Shown here piece after piece: positions 36,199 through 44,038 of a DNA stretch of 64,000 bases. How positions within the stretch are numbered: position 1 is the stretch's first letter; each line of letters opens with the position of its first letter. Both the position numbers and the translations under genes were made by a program. The notes beneath the pieces are model-generated. The model worked only from the letters and a program-made list of their open reading frames with translations, had not been told where the DNA came from and did no database searches. This stretch comes from an uncultured Lachnospiraceae bacterium (GTDB lineage Bacteria; Bacillota; Clostridia; Lachnospirales; Lachnospiraceae): contig CATKXR010000009.1 in assembly GCA_949840805.1 (NCBI GenBank), positions 44,540 through 108,539 on the forward strand. The letters run 5' to 3'.

Positions 36199-37245
36199 TT
36201 ATTCATTGATAATAGCAAATTCAGCTACTCTGTTTTCTGATAATACTCCATCGTCATAAATTAATTCAATGCTTTCCCATCCCTTTTGAACTTTAATAGC
36301 TAAATATCCTTTCGTAATTTTCCCTTTTGCTACATCTCCTCCAATTGGCTTTTCCCCATCAATATCAGATAAAAGCGTAGATGGATTTGTTAAGTATCCA
36401 TTTACATAAGATCGAAAATATAGAGTATTAAAATAATCATCTTCGTCAGAAACATTTTTTGCTTCCATAAAAAATATAACAAATTCGTTTCCATCTTCTG
36501 CTTTCTGCGATAAGGTTCCGCCAGTTTCATCAATTCTTTTTACATCCAATAATTTAATATTCCAATTTTCGCTTTCAATTTCTGATCCACTTTCAGTTTT
36601 CTTATTTTCATCAAATACATATTTTTCATATACTGAATCAGAATATGTATAATCAATAGGCGATAATTCGTTTTTGCTTATAATAAATGTGGCTTCCCTG
36701 TGAGTAGTCCATATTCCGTCTTTATATGATATCTCAAACATATTCCAATTTTCCGGCACTTCATAAACAATAACGCCTTTTGCCATTTTTCCTGAATCAA
36801 CGTCACCTCCAATAGAACGAAATCCATCGGGATTATTTATAGTTGTTGATGAACTTACAGAGTAATCATCACAATATCCTTCAAAGTATAAGGAATTAAA
36901 GAAATCATTTTTAGATGATATATTTTTTATATCAAAAAATAGTGCTAAAAATTTATTTCCTTCTGTCGGCGTTTCTGAATAAAAGCTAGAATCAAAAGAA
37001 TCATATTCTTTTGCATACAAGAGAGCGATGCTCCATTTGTCTCCAGAAACTATTTGTCCAACCTTAGCATATTCCGGCAGATCATCTTTGGTTTGTTCTT
37101 CCGTTTCTTCCTGCTTATCGCTTTCAATATCTTCGGCAAAGGTGATGTCTTGAGCAACACTTGTAACTTCTGGATTTTTTTGGGAACTACATGCTCCCAA
37201 TCCAACAGATAATACAATTGATGAAATAATAATTTGTTTTTTCAT
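36199..37245 (-). CDS. prophage lipoprotein with two DUF4352-like repeats
   Basis: 348 residues. Signal peptide with lipobox 'LSVGLGAC' at about residue 19, acidic linker, then two homologous beta-sandwich-like repeats (about 55-195 and 215-345). Both contain a core of N-x-F-x-x-x-F-F ... 'FFNSLYFEGY' / 'YFNTLYFRSY' and 'SIGGDVDSGKMAKG' / 'PIGGDVAKGKITKG'. AGGGAGGGACTT precedes ATG 37245. Expressed from the lysogen side of the immunity region, so probably a lysogenic-conversion gene at the cell surface. Closest family: DUF4352/DUF5067 antigen-like lipoproteins. Confidence 0.72.
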   Translation of the reverse strand: MKKQIIISSIVLSVGLGACSSQKNPEVTSVAQDITFAEDIESDKQEETEEQTKDDLPEYAKVGQIVSGDKWSIALLYAKEYDSFDSSFYSETPTEGNKFLALFFDIKNISSKNDFFNSLYFEGYCDDYSVSSSTTINNPDGFRSIGGDVDSGKMAKGVIVYEVPENWNMFEISYKDGIWTTHREATFIISKNELSPIDYTYSDSVYEKYVFDENKKTESGSEIESENWNIKLLDVKRIDETGGTLSQKAEDGNEFVIFFMEAKNVSDEDDYFNTLYFRSYVNGYLTNPSTLLSDIDGEKPIGGDVAKGKITKGYLAIKVQKGWESIELIYDDGVLSENRVAEFAIINE

Positions 37246-37290
37246 AAGTCCCTCCCTAAATTTATTTATCAAAACGCCGTAGCGGTTTAA

Positions 37291-37758
37291 TCACATTTTT
37301 TCAATTACTGCCAAAGACGGCTCGAACATAATGACATATCCATCAATCTCTGTCATAATCCCATATTTTTCTTTATAGCAATTTAAAGCATCTTGTAAAA
37401 ATTCTTCTGTAACTCCGAGACATTCTGCAAGTTCGCAACGGTTTTTACACCTGGCACGGTATCCCTGTATAATTCCAGAAAGCCCGATTAACTTATTGTA
37501 AGCCCATAATCTGCCCGCTCGTTCTAATTTACGATTCATAACCTGACCCTGGTCAAGAATATCCATAGTATTTGTGTAGTAATGACCGATTTCCTCTGCT
37601 AAAATACAGGTTTTTTTCTTTAGTGTAGGGATATCCTGACGGATAGCTATATTTTTTCCTTTTATCCTTCCGTCATAAAATTTGAATGGCTTTTCTTTTA
37701 CAACGAGACCAGAATGTTCTGCTTCTACAAGCAATTCGTCGTAACTCAAATTTATCAC
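37291..37758 (-). CDS. ImmA/IrrE-like protein of the immunity region
   Basis: 155 residues. Layout and place next to a CI-type repressor match ImmA/IrrE metallopeptidases that cleave phage repressors. The zinc motif expected as H-E-x-x-H reads 'LAEEIGHYYT', so the first histidine is Glu. Starts 3 bases after the repressor stop: same transcript. Confidence 0.8.
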   Translation of the reverse strand: MINLSYDELLVEAEHSGLVVKEKPFKFYDGRIKGKNIAIRQDIPTLKKKTCILAEEIGHYYTNTMDILDQGQVMNRKLERAGRLWAYNKLIGLSGIIQGYRARCKNRCELAECLGVTEEFLQDALNCYKEKYGIMTEIDGYVIMFEPSLAVIEKM

Positions 37759-37761
37759 CTC

Positions 37762-38214
37762 TTAGAAGTTTTCCATCATATTTTCATCTTCCTGCTGTGT
37801 ATCCGTCGTGAGTTCTTCTTTAGGAAGGTCAGTACGGCGGTGGGCGGCATTTCCGGTAGGTTCTTCCTCTGGTTGGTTTAATGAAATAATATTATCAGGC
37901 CTGGTGTATTTTTCATCCAGGGTCAGGAGCCGGACTTGTTCGGTGGCGGCGTCCTTTCCTATGTCATTGAGTTTTTCGTAAAACTTCATGATTTTGGGAG
38001 ATTCTTCCTTATTTTCCCATCCCATTAGATAGCAAGGAGAGCAATTCAAAATTTCTCCATAAGCACACATATATTCATATGGTATGCTTTTTATGTTTCC
38101 ACATTCATATCTTTGGGCTGTAGCTTCCGTTACTCCTAATCTTTCTGCGATCTGCGCTAAAGTAATTCCCTTTTCTAATCTTCTTTCGCGTATTCGTTCA
38201 TTCCAAATAGCCAT
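37762..38214 (-). CDS. phage repressor, XRE family (CI-like)
   Basis: 150 residues. N-terminal helix-turn-helix 'RRLEKGITLAQIAERLGVTEATAQRYECGNI' (about 10-60) and an acidic, low-complexity C-terminal half with no peptidase domain. It probably keeps lysogeny by binding the TTACG operators at 38257-38368 and is controlled by the ImmA-like protein. Confidence 0.88.
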   Translation of the reverse strand: MAIWNERIRERRLEKGITLAQIAERLGVTEATAQRYECGNIKSIPYEYMCAYGEILNCSPCYLMGWENKEESPKIMKFYEKLNDIGKDAATEQVRLLTLDEKYTRPDNIISLNQPEEEPTGNAAHRRTDLPKEELTTDTQQEDENMMENF

Positions 38215-38256
38215 TTTATTACCTCGCTTTGTGTTTAAATAGAAAATAACATATTC

Positions 38257-38368
38257 TTACGCAAAATGCAATAGATTTTATGCAAGAAAATAAAAAACTT
38301 ACGAAATTCGCAAAAAGTTATTGACACTTATAAAAGACAGTGCTATTATGAACTTACGAAATCCGTAA
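38257..38368. promoter_or_regulatory. immunity control region with three operators
   Basis: Three 15-base copies of TTACGNAATNCGTAA-type sites: 38257-38271 (TTACGCAAAATGCAA), 38299-38313 (TTACGAAATTCGCAA) and 38354-38368 (TTACGAAATCCGTAA, a perfect dyad). A fourth, TTACGGAATACGTAA, is at 38616-38630. They surround divergent promoters between the repressor and the Cro-like gene. Confidence 0.85.
38321..38349 (+). promoter_or_regulatory. promoter of the Cro-like gene
   Basis: TTGACA (38321-38326), 17 bases, TATTAT (38344-38349). One operator lies just upstream of the -35 and another starts 5 bases after the -10. Confidence 0.85.
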
Positions 38369-38384
38369 GAAAGGAGATGATAAT

Positions 38385-38630
38385 TTGGGTCAGGCACAGA
38401 AATATAGAGTCGATGTTGTTGAACTAAAGAAAATCATGGTGGAGCAGAATCTTGACAAAATCATTGACTTATCAGCAGCATCAACTGTAGATAGGAATAC
38501 TTTGTCGAAAGTTATTAATGAAGATATTAAGCCGTCAACAACTGTAATTGAAAAGTTGATGTCAGCCCTTCATATCCAGCCAGAAAGAGCGGGAGCAATT
38601 TTTTTTAGTCCAGACTTACGGAATACGTAA
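38385..38630 (+). CDS. Cro-like XRE regulator
   Basis: 81 residues, TTG start with AAAGGAGATGA upstream. Helix-turn-helix 'IDLSAASTVDRNTLSKVINE'. Divergent from the repressor. Its last codons and stop form the fourth operator copy (38616-38630). Confidence 0.82.
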   Translation: MGQAQKYRVDVVELKKIMVEQNLDKIIDLSAASTVDRNTLSKVINEDIKPSTTVIEKLMSALHIQPERAGAIFFSPDLRNT

Positions 38631-38655
38631 TATTTGACGAGGAGGTGAGAAAATA

Positions 38656-38775
38656 TTGAGGCGGTGGATGAAATTGAAAAAGGCTTTCAAGGCAGTACAA
38701 TCGCCCGGAAAGCCAGTCACGGTGAATTTGATGCTGGATGGAAAGATTATTTCCCGTATGGAAATTCGCGGTTAA
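38656..38775 (+). CDS. small phage protein, unknown
   Basis: 39 residues, TTG start seven bases after GGAGGTGAG. Basic N terminus, then 'PVTVNLMLDGKIISRMEIRG'. Not recognised. Its end overlaps the convergent gene below by 29 bases. Confidence 0.5.
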   Translation: MRRWMKLKKAFKAVQSPGKPVTVNLMLDGKIISRMEIRG

Positions 38776-38935
38776 ATGATTCGATAGCAGCGTTGTAAGC
38801 ATTCATGTACTCATGAAAATAATCAACTGCTACATCGCCTTCCCCATTGGCGATTTGTGTATTGATTTTTAACCTGCAAATATCAGAGCATACTGCAATA
38901 GCTAAGTCATGGGCGCGTTTTTCGTTGTCGGTCAT
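38747..38935 (-). CDS. small phage protein, unknown
   Basis: 62 residues from 'MTDNEKRAHDLAIAV'; helical, with two cysteines. AAAGGAAAA precedes the ATG. It lies on the opposite strand to the early genes, convergent with the 39-residue gene. Confidence 0.55.
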   Translation of the reverse strand: MTDNEKRAHDLAIAVCSDICRLKINTQIANGEGDVAVDYFHEYMNAYNAAIESFNREFPYGK

Positions 38936-39033
38936 ATGAATTTTCCTTTCTGTATGTGGTATTTGTGCAAATATTTTAACACATTTTGCAAGGAGAATCA
39001 ATCAAAATGAAAATTAAAGGAGGTGAGATTAAG

Positions 39034-39327
39034 ATGTGGATATCAAAGAAAAAGCTGGATCAGCTTAAATCGGAAGCTGCCCAGGCAAGAACAAAAAGAG
39101 GACGTTGGCCTTGCGATATGTGTCAGCCAACGCCGGAAAAAGGATATGTCACTTACTGGTGCATTGTATCAAATCACGTTGAAGTGCGATTTCTTGTACC
39201 GAACCTCGCGTGGAGTGAACTTGAAAAATCAAAGGAGTGGAAATCCTTTCAAGATCTTCTTGAGAAATCTCAAGAAGAATATATCCAGAAGAGGCTCCAA
39301 ACTGATCAATCGAAACCGGAAAATTGA
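39034..39327 (+). CDS. phage protein of unknown function, antisense to the next gene
   Basis: 97 residues starting 'MWISKKKLDQLKSEA', a start typical of small phage proteins, with AAAGGAGGTGAG upstream. 'WPCDMCQP' holds a CxxC. From base 39149 on it lies opposite the membrane protein gene, so its C-terminal ~60 residues may be accidental coding. Confidence 0.5.
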   Translation: MWISKKKLDQLKSEAAQARTKRGRWPCDMCQPTPEKGYVTYWCIVSNHVEVRFLVPNLAWSELEKSKEWKSFQDLLEKSQEEYIQKRLQTDQSKPEN

Positions 39328-39670
39328 GGTTATAAAGAAACTTTCGGTCAACAATTTCAGTTCCATTTAAGTGTTTATATTCTTTGGCGCATTTTGGGTA
39401 TTCATCAAAATGAATTATCCTATTCCCGCTTTTTAAATTCACAGACACTATGGTGATAGGGAGCGAGGAGCGATTTTCAAAGGTAACAGACATCATTGCT
39501 ATATTGTTATTGTGAGCGATTCTGTTTACTGTAATTTTTAAGTTTTTTCTTTTTGAGAAGCAAGTTGAAATAAATGTAAAGAAAGTACCAATGGCTCCAA
39601 ACAAAGACAAAGCTAACGTTATATTTTCGCGATATTGATTAAAAAAATCAATCATTACTTTAGTATTCAT
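39149..39670 (-). CDS. prophage membrane-anchored protein, unknown
   Basis: 173 residues: a membrane helix at about 17-38 ('ITLALSLFGAIGTFFTFI') and a soluble domain with beta-strand character ('NNNIAMMSVTFENRSSLPI', 'TPLIFQVHSTRGS'). AAAGGGG before the ATG. Minus strand within plus-strand early genes indicates a separately expressed cargo gene, perhaps superinfection exclusion. Similar layout to 62588-63472. Confidence 0.65.
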   Translation of the reverse strand: MNTKVMIDFFNQYRENITLALSLFGAIGTFFTFISTCFSKRKNLKITVNRIAHNNNIAMMSVTFENRSSLPITIVSVNLKSGNRIIHFDEYPKCAKEYKHLNGTEIVDRKFLYNLNFPVSIDQFGASSGYILLEISQEDLERISTPLIFQVHSTRGSVQEIALQRDLIQCTSK

Positions 39671-39792
39671 AATATACCCCTTTCGTTTATAAGGGAATTA
39701 TACAATAAAAATCAATAAAGCGAAACCAATATAAGGAAATAATTTACAACTCGCAAATTTTAGAGCGGGGAGCAGAAAAGGAGGTGAGAAAG

Positions 39793-40092
39793 GTGGATAA
39801 AGTAAAAGAAGCAACAAAGCTACTGCTTGAACACGATTCAGCAGAATGCACAAAGGTAGCCCCAATCATAAACATTGAGGGATGGGGAAAGTCATCTAAG
39901 CTGTTTGTGTGCGGGATTGATGTCAGCCGGGGAGTAAAATCCGCTTTGTATTCCGGGGAGCCTGGGAAGGGAAACCATCTTGTTGTGGATATCGACGTTG
40001 ATGAGATGATCGGCCTTTTGGCGGATATTCCAGCAGATGAAATGAGAAAAGCCAAGGAAATCATTCTCCCATATATAAAGGATAGATTCTAA
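39793..40092 (+). CDS. phage protein of unknown function
   Basis: 99 residues from GTG 39793 (AGGAGG about eight bases upstream; a GTG at 39784 is too close to it). Soluble, 'VDIDVDEMIGLLADIPADEMRKAKEIILPYI'-type acidic helical tail. Not recognised. Confidence 0.65.
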   Translation: MDKVKEATKLLLEHDSAECTKVAPIINIEGWGKSSKLFVCGIDVSRGVKSALYSGEPGKGNHLVVDIDVDEMIGLLADIPADEMRKAKEIILPYIKDRF

Positions 40093-40120
40093 ATGATTTC
40101 TCGGCTCTGGCAATTAAATT

Positions 40121-40234
40121 GAGAAGGACGTTGACCGGGTTTTGAAGGCTGCACGGCTGAAACGTTGCCCCAAGGAACCTATGAGCAAGGAACGCCTGGA
40201 AATGCTTCTGGGTTATGACCTGGGAGCCTTGTGA
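40121..40234 (+). pseudogene. possible C-terminal gene fragment
   Basis: An open frame of 37 codons ('DRVLKAARLKRCPKEPMSKE', then 'RLEMLLGYDLGAL') follows a stop and has no start codon of its own with a ribosome site. It looks like the end of a deleted phage gene. Confidence 0.3.
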
Positions 40235-40285
40235 ATGATTCTCATGTTTGGATTCTTTTTTATGATGTTCTATTTTGGGAGATAG
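40235..40285 (+). CDS. 16-residue hydrophobic peptide
   Basis: ATG follows the previous TGA directly. Product MILMFGFFFMMFYFGR is nearly all hydrophobic with one Arg at the end. Too short to prove. Confidence 0.25.
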   Translation: MILMFGFFFMMFYFGR

Positions 40286-40298
40286 GAGGTGATGCAAG

Positions 40299-40565
40299 GT
40301 GCCCCGGGTATTAATTATTTCGTCCAATAAAAAACAATATATGATTGATGATCTTCCCTTTTGGCTTATCAAGGAGGCCAGAAAAAAAGGGCTTTACCAA
40401 AAGGATTTAGCAGGAGCCATTGGGATTAGTCCGCAGGCTTTTGGACGGAGGCTAAAAAAGAAAGATGGAAAGAGGCCGGACGTTTTTAGCTACGGCGAAC
40501 TTTTGACATTATTTAAATTCCTGGATGTGTCAGATGATAATAAGAAAAAATTATTAACATTATAG
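40299..40565 (+). CDS. phage helix-turn-helix protein
   Basis: 88 residues, GTG start with ATAGGAGGTGA upstream. XRE-type 'YQKDLAGAIGISPQAFGRRLKKK'. A second early regulator, distinct from the Cro-like gene. Confidence 0.75.
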   Translation: MPRVLIISSNKKQYMIDDLPFWLIKEARKKGLYQKDLAGAIGISPQAFGRRLKKKDGKRPDVFSYGELLTLFKFLDVSDDNKKKLLTL

Positions 40566-40573
40566 GAGGATTC

Positions 40574-40744
40574 ATGAGCAAGATTAAATTTGATCCGATT
40601 GGAATGGTGTACTTATCCCCGGCCCAGCAGCAAGCCAGGTACATAAAAAAGCTGGAAAATTGGGTAACTATTTTAGGCGGCCTCTGCATTGGGCTGGCAA
40701 TCAGTACATTGATGCTGGCGGCATGCCTGCATTACTACATATAA
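40574..40744 (+). CDS. small phage membrane protein
   Basis: 56 residues with one helix near the C terminus ('TILGGLCIGLAISTLMLAA'). TAGGAGGATTC precedes the ATG. Starts 9 bases after the helix-turn-helix gene. Confidence 0.65.
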   Translation: MSKIKFDPIGMVYLSPAQQQARYIKKLENWVTILGGLCIGLAISTLMLAACLHYYI

Positions 40745-40815
40745 AAATGCAATATGAGCAGGATGCAGGACAGAACAAACCGAGCCGTTGTAACATTAGG
40801 CATTAATCCATATGG

Positions 40816-40926
40816 ATGTGGCAACGGCGTAAAAGAAAACGCCCCAAGAGAGCGGCAACTCCCATTGAGGCACTTAGCAAATCAATCAATGATAGGATAG
40901 CAGAAAATGGAGGAAATTGCAAGTGA
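40816..40926 (+). CDS. possible Arg/Lys-rich phage peptide
   Basis: 36 residues starting 'MWQRRKRKRPKRAATPIEAL'. Its TGA overlaps the ATG of the next gene (TGATG), which supports it, but no good ribosome site is seen. Confidence 0.35.
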   Translation: MWQRRKRKRPKRAATPIEALSKSINDRIAENGGNCK

Positions 40927-41096
40927 TGGCGTATGTTTGTTGCGACATTAATTACTGCAAACACTATAAAGATGGTGGATGCGGAAAGGATCATATTTTC
41001 ATAGAGACAAAAACAACCGGAGAGTTCCGCAGCGGCCATCTGTTATCATATCCGGTATGTCAAGATTATGAGGAGACCGAAGATGCAAGAGATTGA
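40926..41096 (+). CDS. cysteine-rich small phage protein
   Basis: 56 residues with Cys at 'YVCCDINYCKHYKDGGCG' and 'YPVCQDY'; likely binds a metal. GGAGG upstream. Overlaps the next start. Confidence 0.6.
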   Translation: MAYVCCDINYCKHYKDGGCGKDHIFIETKTTGEFRSGHLLSYPVCQDYEETEDARD

Positions 41097-41229
41097 AAAT
41101 AAGATGGTATTAGATTGGCCATGGGATGAAGTGGAATATGGAGTTCCAAATAAGCAACGTTTAAAAAGAGAAAGACAGGCATATGAGGAGGCAGAAAGAG
41201 AGGATAAGGGAAATGAGTACATTATATGA
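41083..41229 (+). CDS. small acidic/charged phage protein
   Basis: 48 residues, 'WPWDEVEYGVPNKQRLKRER'. GAGGAGACCG precedes the ATG. Overlaps the gene before (14 bases) and the Gp157 start (17 bases). Confidence 0.55.
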   Translation: MQEIENKMVLDWPWDEVEYGVPNKQRLKRERQAYEEAEREDKGNEYII

Positions 41230-41707
41230 AATCACAGGAGATTACCTTCACTTGTTGGAAATGTTAGAGGAAGAGGAGGAAAACATTGACCCGCAGGCGT
41301 TTGCGGACACCCTGGAGGGAATTGAGGGGGAGTTTGAGATCAAGGCTGACGGCTATGCGAGAGTGCTGAAGGAACTGGCGGCAGAAGCCGGGAAGTATGA
41401 TGCTGAAATCCAGCGCATGACCGCAAGGCGGGATTCCCTCAATAACCGCAGTAAAATGCTAAAACAACATCTCTATGAGGGAATGAAAGCCACAAGAAAG
41501 ACAAAATTCAAGACGGATTTATTCAGCTTCGGTATCCAGAAAAACGGTGGGTTACAGCCAATGGAGATTGTGCCGGATATGGATATTCCGGACGAATACT
41601 GCCGGAAAGAGCCGGACAACATGAAAATTCGTGAAGCGCTCAAAAACGGCGCGGAACTGCCTTTTGCGGTGCTGAAAGAGCGGGGAGACCATTTGGTTAT
41701 TAGATAA
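41213..41707 (+). CDS. siphovirus Gp157 family protein
   Basis: 164 residues: 'MSTLYEITGDYLHLLEMLEE' and '...DTLEGIEGEFEIKADGYARV' are the family signature, then a coiled coil and 'IPDEYCRKEPDNMKIREALK'. Gp157 was linked to phage resistance in Streptococcus thermophilus phage; the biochemical role is open. It starts the recombination/replication module. Confidence 0.87.
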   Translation: MSTLYEITGDYLHLLEMLEEEEENIDPQAFADTLEGIEGEFEIKADGYARVLKELAAEAGKYDAEIQRMTARRDSLNNRSKMLKQHLYEGMKATRKTKFKTDLFSFGIQKNGGLQPMEIVPDMDIPDEYCRKEPDNMKIREALKNGAELPFAVLKERGDHLVIR

Positions 41708-41731
41708 AAAATCATAGGAGGATAGGAAAAA

Positions 41732-43162
41732 ATGAAGGTATCAAAAATCATTATCAAGAATCTTTTTGGAATCACAGAGCAGGAGCTTGACAGTCGCAGC
41801 GTAGAGCTGATCGGCGAGAACGGAACCGGGAAAACGTCCGTGATTGATGCCATCAAGTATGCGCTGACCAACAGATCAGACCGGGACTACATCGTGAGGA
41901 ACGGTGAAACGGAGGGTGAAATCATCATTGAGACGGATACTGGGTTGAGTATCAACCGTAAATCCCGGACAACACAGACAGATTACAAGTCTGTCAAGCA
42001 GAATGGGAATATCGTACCGTCCCCGGAGGCGTTTTTGCGTGACATTATCACTCCCTTACAGCTGCAGCCTATGGAGTTCATGCGCATGGGAAAGAAGGAA
42101 CAGAACGCCACAATCCTTAACATGATTGATTTTCCGTGGAACATGGAAACAATCAAGGGATGGTTCGGGGAGATTCCGACAGATGTGAATTATGAGCAGA
42201 ATATACTTGCCGTACTGAATGATATCCAAGCAGAGAACGGTACATACTTCCGTAGCCGGCAGGATGTAAACCGGGATATCAAGGCAAAGAAATCCGTGGT
42301 GGAAGATATCAAGGCGGCGCTACCGCAGGATTATGACGGCAGCCAGTGGGAAAATGTAAATGTCGGGGCGCTGTATACTGAGATTGAAAAAATAAGGGAG
42401 TCCAATGCAAAAATTGAGAAAGCAAAGCGCATGAAAGAGGGACATGATGGGAAAATCCGCTCTTTTGAAGCTGACAGGGATATTGCCCTTTCGGCGCTGA
42501 ACAGCGAGATTGTGTCCAGGGGAAACAGCATTGAAACACAGCTTGCCACGCTGAAAGAAAAGATTGCGTCACTGGAAAAGGAGAAGCAGGGGCTTGCGGC
42601 GACCAAGGCAGATCGGGAAAAGGTTATTCGCAGTGAGTTTAATGAGAATGTGGCCAGGTATGAAGAGGACATTGCAGCCTATGAGGAATATGCCGGCAAG
42701 GATCCGCAGCCGGTGGATGCGCTGCTGAAAAAGGCAAAAGAAACCGAGAAGATGAAGTCCCACATCAACGAGTGGCGTCGGATGCTGTCTTTGCAGGAAG
42801 ATATAAAGAATTTGACAGAAAAATCTACTTCCTATACTGAAAAGATTGAGAAAGCCAGAAATTTACCTGGTGAGATTTTAGAGAAAGCAACTATCCCGAT
42901 TGAGGGGCTGTCTGTCAAGGATGGGATTCCGCTTATCAATGGTCTGCCAGTGAGCAACCTGTCGGAGGGGGAGAAGCTTGACCTCTGCATTGATGTGGCA
43001 ATCCAGAACCCGGCAGGCCTGCAGATTATCCTCATTGATGGTGTGGAAAAGCTGTCAACGGAAATGAGGGAGCGGTTATACAGTAAGTGCAGGGAAAAGG
43101 GATTGCAGTTTATTTCCACCAGAACCACCGACAGTAAGGAACTGACCGTGATTGAACTGTAA
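41732..43162 (+). CDS. SbcC/RecN-like AAA ATPase
   Basis: 476 residues. N-terminal Walker A 'IGENGTGKTSVIDAIKYAL', central coiled coil (about 190-370), C-terminal signature 'VSNLSEGEKLDLCIDVAIQ' and Walker B 'LQIILIDGVEKL'. An SMC-like protein of phage recombination modules, without its nuclease partner; the ERCC4 nuclease nearby may serve. Confidence 0.85.
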   Translation: MKVSKIIIKNLFGITEQELDSRSVELIGENGTGKTSVIDAIKYALTNRSDRDYIVRNGETEGEIIIETDTGLSINRKSRTTQTDYKSVKQNGNIVPSPEAFLRDIITPLQLQPMEFMRMGKKEQNATILNMIDFPWNMETIKGWFGEIPTDVNYEQNILAVLNDIQAENGTYFRSRQDVNRDIKAKKSVVEDIKAALPQDYDGSQWENVNVGALYTEIEKIRESNAKIEKAKRMKEGHDGKIRSFEADRDIALSALNSEIVSRGNSIETQLATLKEKIASLEKEKQGLAATKADREKVIRSEFNENVARYEEDIAAYEEYAGKDPQPVDALLKKAKETEKMKSHINEWRRMLSLQEDIKNLTEKSTSYTEKIEKARNLPGEILEKATIPIEGLSVKDGIPLINGLPVSNLSEGEKLDLCIDVAIQNPAGLQIILIDGVEKLSTEMRERLYSKCREKGLQFISTRTTDSKELTVIEL

Positions 43163-43216
43163 AAGAAAATATGCGGGGCAGTGTAACGGCTGTCCTGTTG
43201 AATTAGGAGAATTAGT

Positions 43217-43384
43217 ATGGAAACATTACCATTGGACTGTGACTGTGGATGCACAGAAACAGAAGAAAGAAATGTAGAAATGGAAGATATTGCAGGAACA
43301 TATATCCCTGTGGAATAGAGTTTGTATTGTAAGGGTTGCGGGCGATATTTAGGACATTTTGCATATGGGCATTGGGAATATTAG
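43217..43384 (+). pseudogene. zinc-ribbon (Com-like) gene interrupted by an in-frame amber codon
   Basis: ATG with TTAGGAGAATTAGT upstream gives 33 residues with 'DCDCGC' to a TAG at 43316-43318. The same frame runs on for 21 codons: 'SLYCKGCGRYLGHFAYGHWEY' reads as a continuous motif in two parts, 'YCKGCGRYLG' then 'HFAYGHWEY'. The CxxC-GRxLG pattern is that of Com-type zinc fingers. Either a nonsense mutation, or readthrough, or a separate start at TTG 43322. Confidence 0.55.
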
Positions 43385-43406
43385 GAGATTGGAGGATCAG
43401 GGAAAT

Positions 43407-44036
43407 ATGGCGACACCAGTATTGATTATTGGGAAATCGGGTTCGGGGAAAAGTACGAGCCTGCGGAATTGTTCGGGCAATCCTGACTGGAATATTATCA
43501 GAGTGATAAACAAGCCGTTGCCTTTTAAGGGCAAGGTTGACGGTTGGAAAACGGACGATTATCAGACGATTATGAAATGTCTTATCGGTTCAAAGGCAGG
43601 AAATATTGTCATTGATGATGCCGGGTATCTCCTTACAAATATGTTTATGAGAGGACATTCCAGTGCTGGAAAGGGAAATGATACTTTTGTTTTTTACAAT
43701 AAAATAGGAGACCATTTTTGGAATCTTATTACTTTTATTACGGAAAAAGTGCAGCAGGATAAGATTGTATATGTGCTAATGCATGAGGATAAGAACGATT
43801 TTGGAGATGTGAAAGCAAAAACAATCGGAAAGCTGATTGATGACAAAGTTTGCTTGGAGGGCATGTTTACCATTGTACTACGGTGTATCGAGGAATCAGG
43901 CAAGCATCTGTTCGTTACGCAGGCATCAGACGGGGCGGTATCAAAGTCCCCAATCGGAATGTTTGAGACGCTAACAATCGACAATGATTTGCTTTTAGTG
44001 GAAAAGGCAATCAGGGATTATTACAAGGAGGATTAG
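43407..44036 (+). CDS. phage RecA-like ATPase (Sak4-type)
   Basis: 209 residues. Walker A 'GKSGSGKSTSLRN', Walker B 'GNIVIDDAGYL', and 'KIVYVLMHEDKNDFG'. Sak4-type proteins are single-strand annealing/RecA-core proteins found beside SSBs, as here. AGGGAAAT upstream of ATG 43407. The next gene begins 2 bases after the stop. Confidence 0.8.
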   Translation: MATPVLIIGKSGSGKSTSLRNCSGNPDWNIIRVINKPLPFKGKVDGWKTDDYQTIMKCLIGSKAGNIVIDDAGYLLTNMFMRGHSSAGKGNDTFVFYNKIGDHFWNLITFITEKVQQDKIVYVLMHEDKNDFGDVKAKTIGKLIDDKVCLEGMFTIVLRCIEESGKHLFVTQASDGAVSKSPIGMFETLTIDNDLLLVEKAIRDYYKED

Positions 44037-44038
44037 GA

